From Lunularia cruciata (taxonomy: Eukaryota; Streptophyta; Marchantiopsida; Lunulariales; Lunulariaceae), in the NCBI GenBank assembly GCA_948567375.1, contig OX419757.1, forward strand, positions 19,716,001 to 19,780,000: a DNA stretch of 64,000 nucleotides, read 5' to 3'. Below are positions 60,301-64,000 of the stretch, piece by piece (within the stretch, counting starts at the first letter, position 1; each line of letters starts with the position of its first letter). The notes under the pieces were generated by a model. That model did no database searches, was not told the origin of the DNA, and worked only from the letters and a program-made list of their open reading frames with translations. Position numbers and translations under genes: made by a program.

Positions 60301-61974
60301 CGACAGTGACAGGAATCAAAGACGTGTTCAACATCCGAGAGTGATGTTGACTTAAATGACATAGATGCTCGAGAGATCGAACTTACCTTGCACTGCAATA
60401 TGCGAAGGCAAGGACGGTAGACAAGGACCTAACAAAATTTACAAAGCGCTCCTTGATGGCCTGACTAGCCTCCGTAGCCAACACCACTGGATCGAAAGCC
60501 CTGCAAAACGACTCACATCGTCAGATTGAAAGGTCGAGAATTCAAGACATTCTCATTTAGTGCAACTTCCTCCTTTAACATGGACTTTTAACACTACCTG
60601 CAACTTGCATAAATCTCCCCGCCTGGGGAGTGGAATCCTTAATCCACGGTACATAAAACTTAAAGTAAATGGTTATGCCCATTGGGTCCATTAGGAGGAG
60701 AAAGCGAGTCTGAGTGCTCTACGCCATTAATGTTCAGTCCACTTATTTGACCTCTAATGCTATTACCCAAATATGAGCCCCAGCTACAAATACCTGCAAA
60801 TAGCGACGACTGCAACCCAGAGAAGAATCGGTCGTATGTACGATGCCGTAATATGCTGAGTCCTGCTAGTGGACCACTTGCTATCCTCCTTCTACAGGAC
60901 GAGGTAGCAGTACAAGACATTTGGATAAGCAAGAAGCCAAACAAACTGGACAAACGGATCAAGCAATCAACCAATTGCTACTGAAGGCCAACCCAAGGGA
61001 CTGGACGATACGCTAGTGAAACCAAAAGAAGATGAGAAACCAGTCGCTTATCACCTTTTTCACGACCTTGCGAAGGAACCCCATAGTGGGACCTAGACCC
61101 CAAATCGAAAACAGAATGAGGCCCACTGCCGGAACACATTGCAACACAAGTGGATTGCCTTGAAGAGCCACTGCGCCCCTGGTTCCACAACAAATCAGAT
61201 TAGAAACTTCGAAACGCCCTGCATATGTTTCTTCTCTGGCTTCAACGTGTGACGTTATCCAGCGCAGAAATTGATAAAGACAAAGGAAAAAAGTTTCATG
61301 GTTCTTATTGAACTCTCGGCTAATGATCGACCAGAGGAACATCCAAACCAACTAAAACTTTCCAATCTACTCCTTGTCACAGCCCAGTTGAGGATAACCA
61401 ATACCTGGTGAAAGCGAGGCTTGCATATCTGAGCACAAGCGAACCAAGGTGCTTAGGATCACCCAAAGCTGCTATTGCACTAGCCTTTGGACAAAGACCA
61501 CGCGGTGCAACCAAAATGGCCCGAGGAGCCACATTCACCTGGCCCCATACTCGTCTGCACCACTCGTCCTGTGCCAACGACTTACCTATCTGGAAAGTTC
61601 GTAAATAAATGAGTACCTTTGCACGTGCACCATGTCTAAAGCCAGAACATTTCAACGGAAAGGAAACATCAACTGAGAACCCTAGGTCGGCAATCAAAAG
61701 GAGTGTACACAAAACGTACCAAAATATCAGCAGGCCTGCCAAGCAATCCAGAACCTAAAACCCGAACTCGCTGTTGATGTTTTCCTTGCCAGACCTGCCG
61801 AGAGACAGAGTAAACACAAGTTAGAAAGTTGTCTTCGTAGGGCCGTTAGTGGCAAATCCCGTCTGATAACCACACAACGGACCGTTTGAGATAACTCACC
61901 CTGGGAGGAGATAAATTAGCAGGTGGAACATCGAGACCCCAAGTCCGCACCAGTTGCAATGATCCGATGCTCAT
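57357..61974 (-). CDS. MSL2: MscS-like mechanosensitive channel, MSL2/MSL3 (plastid) type
   Basis: Fourteen or so exons: 61900-61974, 61720-61794, 61405-61589, 61055-61178, 60794-60891, 60387-60500, 60045-60105, 59771-59920, 59537-59647, 59206-59373, 58925-59038, 58759-58815, 57357-58499. Joined they stay in frame for about 824 residues (Arabidopsis MSL2/3 about 670-680). Residues 1-110 look like a transit peptide. Membrane spans: [66 protein letters not shown], then the pore helix [20 protein letters not shown] (about 279-302). The MscS beta domain follows ([20 protein letters not shown]). MSL2/3 relieve plastid osmotic stress and affect plastid division; plastid location is inferred. A small extra exon near 61610-61680 is possible between exons 2 and 3. 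The last 380 residues form a long disordered tail with repeats. Confidence 0.9.
57591..57761 (-). repeat. 57-bp coding repeat, three copies (19 residues each)
   Basis: In the tail of the channel, three successive 19-residue units share the core SRTTEEK/SRTSEDK followed by VQQKS. The DNA phrases TTCTCCTCTG...GTTCG recur at 57613, 57670 and 57727, exactly 57 bp apart. Units start near residues 691, 710 and 729. Confidence 0.9.
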
Positions 61975-63480
61975 TCTCACAGCAATTTTTTCAACATGCT
62001 CCGTCCACTCCCAACTAAGGTGGACAAAGCCTTCGTAGTCGGTAAATCCAGAAACTCCAAACCCGTGTCACTCCCTATGCAAAAGGTCGAAATCCTCAAC
62101 ACTTCTCCACGAAACTCGCTGATCCAAAATCTCTGTTCCTAACTTTTCATTTCATGCTCGACACTGCGTATCACACACGGCACCGCCTTTCTTCCGCCAA
62201 CCCGCCTATTTCCGCCCTAATACGCAAACCTGTCTGCTTCTCACTCCTTACAAACCCACTACCTTCCTTCTAAACGACCAGCGGAAACGAGGAAACTAAA
62301 AACCTCCTTGCTTAATTGCGTTCCAACTTCAAGCGCGCACGCTACACCCTTATCACCTCAGCGTAGACCAGAGAGCACTCCAGCAACAAAAATTCCGCGT
62401 TCCGACTTAAAACACGCACGCCACACCCTAATCACCTCGGCGAAGAGCAGAATCAACTCCAGCGGCCAGAATTCTCCAACATTGTCGAATTGTCTATCAC
62501 CTCTCCCTCAAAACGTCAGCGCAAAACCGTCCAACACAACAGCCGAAGCTCCAGAATTGAGTCGAATTTGTACACAATCAAGCCTCGACTTCTCTTCCCT
62601 CCGATTCTGCTTCTGCTTCTTCTGCTTCAATCTCCCCTCGCTCTCTCTCTCTGCCTTGCGTCCGGGAAGAGCACTACGATGCATCACCGACCCCTAAGAG
62701 CGGATAAAGCCTTAGTCACAACCGTCAGATCCGACCATTCGAATCCATCAGATCCGTAAACAGAGGACTTTCTCCAGCGAGCGGAAAAACGTAATCAACG
62801 TTTCCGTCAAGTCCCACGTGTACTCTACCTGGTTCTTCTTCGTATGACTGCGGTTTCATCACATGTGTTTATCCTCAGAGCACTGTACTTTACTACGTAC
62901 GCTCACCTGGATGCTATATAGTCGATGGATTCAAAAGGCATCACCGATTGTGAATCATGATTCTCACGCGGAGAATATACTTGAGAACGTTTGCATACTG
63001 CTGCGGGTTTACGTATAACACTATACTTATCAAATACGGTATGGAGTGTGGACGAATCCGTATCTCGTATAGCACTCGTCTTCATCATTGCTCTTTTCCG
63101 GTATCAAGACTCGGCGGTCTCCTTTTCCGTTGTTTTGGGGTATGGCCGATAAATATGAAAAAGTAGTCAGTACTTTACGCAAATAATTTTGGCTTTTTGA
63201 CCACTTCAATCATCATCAACTAAGTTTTCCCTTATCTTTCTTATTTTCCTTTCTTATCTTTTTTATTTCCCAAATCGCTTGAGGTGAGCAAGTCTTTTGG
63301 GATTGTTTGGTTCACAAAAGTCAGTGTCAATATATTTTACCCAAAGTCTCGGTGGCATTAGATTGGAGTACATTTTTATCGTGTAGATAGAATGGGGGTT
63401 AAAAACAAATGAGACTACCAACTGATCCGATTTTATACAAATTTTCTTTTTTAAATTTTCTAGCTAACAAATAACCATGA
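61975..63480. promoter_or_regulatory. Upstream region of the channel gene
   Basis: No coding exon seen. The 5' leader and promoter are expected between about 62000 and 62800; there is a CT run at 62640-62653 and a G-box CACGTG at about 62815. Open frames at 62308-62759 are low-complexity and unfamiliar. Confidence 0.5.
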
Positions 63481-63489
63481 GCATATTCC

Positions 63490-63511
63490 CACGTGAATTT
63501 CTCACGTGGAT
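63490..63511. promoter_or_regulatory. Paired G-boxes in an inverted repeat
   Basis: CCACGTGA, a 5-bp spacer, then TCACGTGG: two CACGTG G-boxes 13 bp apart in perfect inverted repeat. G-boxes bind bZIP and bHLH factors. It is about 1.5 kb upstream of the channel ATG, so a link to that gene is only possible. Confidence 0.5.
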
Positions 63512-64000
63512 GCCTCAAAGTCAAAATAACTTTGAAGGATTGAAGGAATTTTAATCATTGAGTAGTATATTGACTTTGCTAACACCGCGAGGAGACCAAT
63601 TACCCTAACACAGATTATTCAGTTAAATCAATTTTTCACTTTAAGCCTGAATTATCTTATGAATCAAGAGATATAAATTACATTTACTGCACGAGCTGTG
63701 CGGACAGCTAAAATTGACACACTCTGTCGCATCCACCAAACCGCACATTCACTTTATGGTAAAGGCAATTAACGTATTGCATAATTCACATATTTTTGAC
63801 ACGTTTGCTAATCTTAGAGTATCCCAATGGCAATTATCCTCGAAGGGAACAAGATGAGAAACAATCTAGAGGTGTAGGTTGCATGTTGGATCAAGGTTCT
63901 TACTACTATATAATGTTATTTAAGCCAAATGCAAAGGGTTACAAGAGAGAGATTAAGAGAATTACGAAGAGGGTTCTACACAAGTATAAGGACCATAAGT
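63512..64000. other. Window end, no recognised gene
   Basis: AT-rich DNA. Short coding-like phrases on the plus strand near 63840-63960 (for example MLFKPNAKGYKREIKRITKR in one frame, with breaks) are too short to assign. Confidence 0.4.

Noticed and set aside
61610-61690. An additional exon ([15 protein letters not shown]) in the channel gene
   Set aside because: The frame is attractive, but neither acceptor nor donor phases fit exon 2 at its best donor; it is mentioned as possible but left out of the model.
1-64000. tRNA, rRNA and snRNA genes
   Set aside because: I scanned for conserved tRNA A/B box phrases and common rRNA segments by eye and saw none that I could support; a covariance-model search would be decisive.

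Overview
The window is nuclear DNA of a land plant. Genes are split by many short GT-AG introns, and the proteins belong to plant families. One gene encodes a nucleoside diphosphate kinase joined to a Dpy-30 motif, the layout of the ciliary NME5/RSP23 proteins. Flowering plants have no motile cilia, so a seed-free plant with swimming sperm (bryophyte, lycophyte or fern) is the best guess. The species cannot be named from the sequence. All gene models below were assembled by eye from splice sites, reading phase and family conservation.

Layout. 1-5.1 kb: nested, decayed Ty3/gypsy retrotransposons. A plus-strand chromovirus tail with its LTR and a solo LTR of the same family both interrupt an older minus-strand gypsy element. 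5.1-11.2 kb: AT-rich DNA without recognisable genes. 11.2-31 kb: a gene-rich block holding an N-acetylglucosamine-kinase-like gene (-), a YAE1-like gene (+) head to head with it, a long tail-anchored coiled-coil (golgin-like) gene (-), and a sphingoid-base-phosphate phosphatase gene (-). 31-47 kb: an accessory region with two copies of one non-LTR retrotransposon (-), a solo LTR (-), a broken PIF/Harbinger transposase (-), minisatellites and a broken NB-ARC resistance-type gene (+). 48-62 kb: a second gene block, all minus strand: NME5/RSP23-like kinase, secreted GH17 beta-1,3-glucanase, and an MSL2/MSL3-type mechanosensitive channel with a long tail. 62-64 kb: upstream DNA.

The six genes do not form a pathway; this is ordinary plant synteny. 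The most informative structure is in the mobile DNA: nested insertions that can be ordered in time, LTRs that differ by one internal duplication, and four short 5'-truncated retrotransposon inserts with visible target-site duplications that fix the 3' end of the family. I found no clearly new biological system. The least explained items are the coiled-coil gene, which appears to use two GC-AG introns, a 26-bp hairpin beside the NB-ARC pseudogene, and two coding-like stretches I could not assign.
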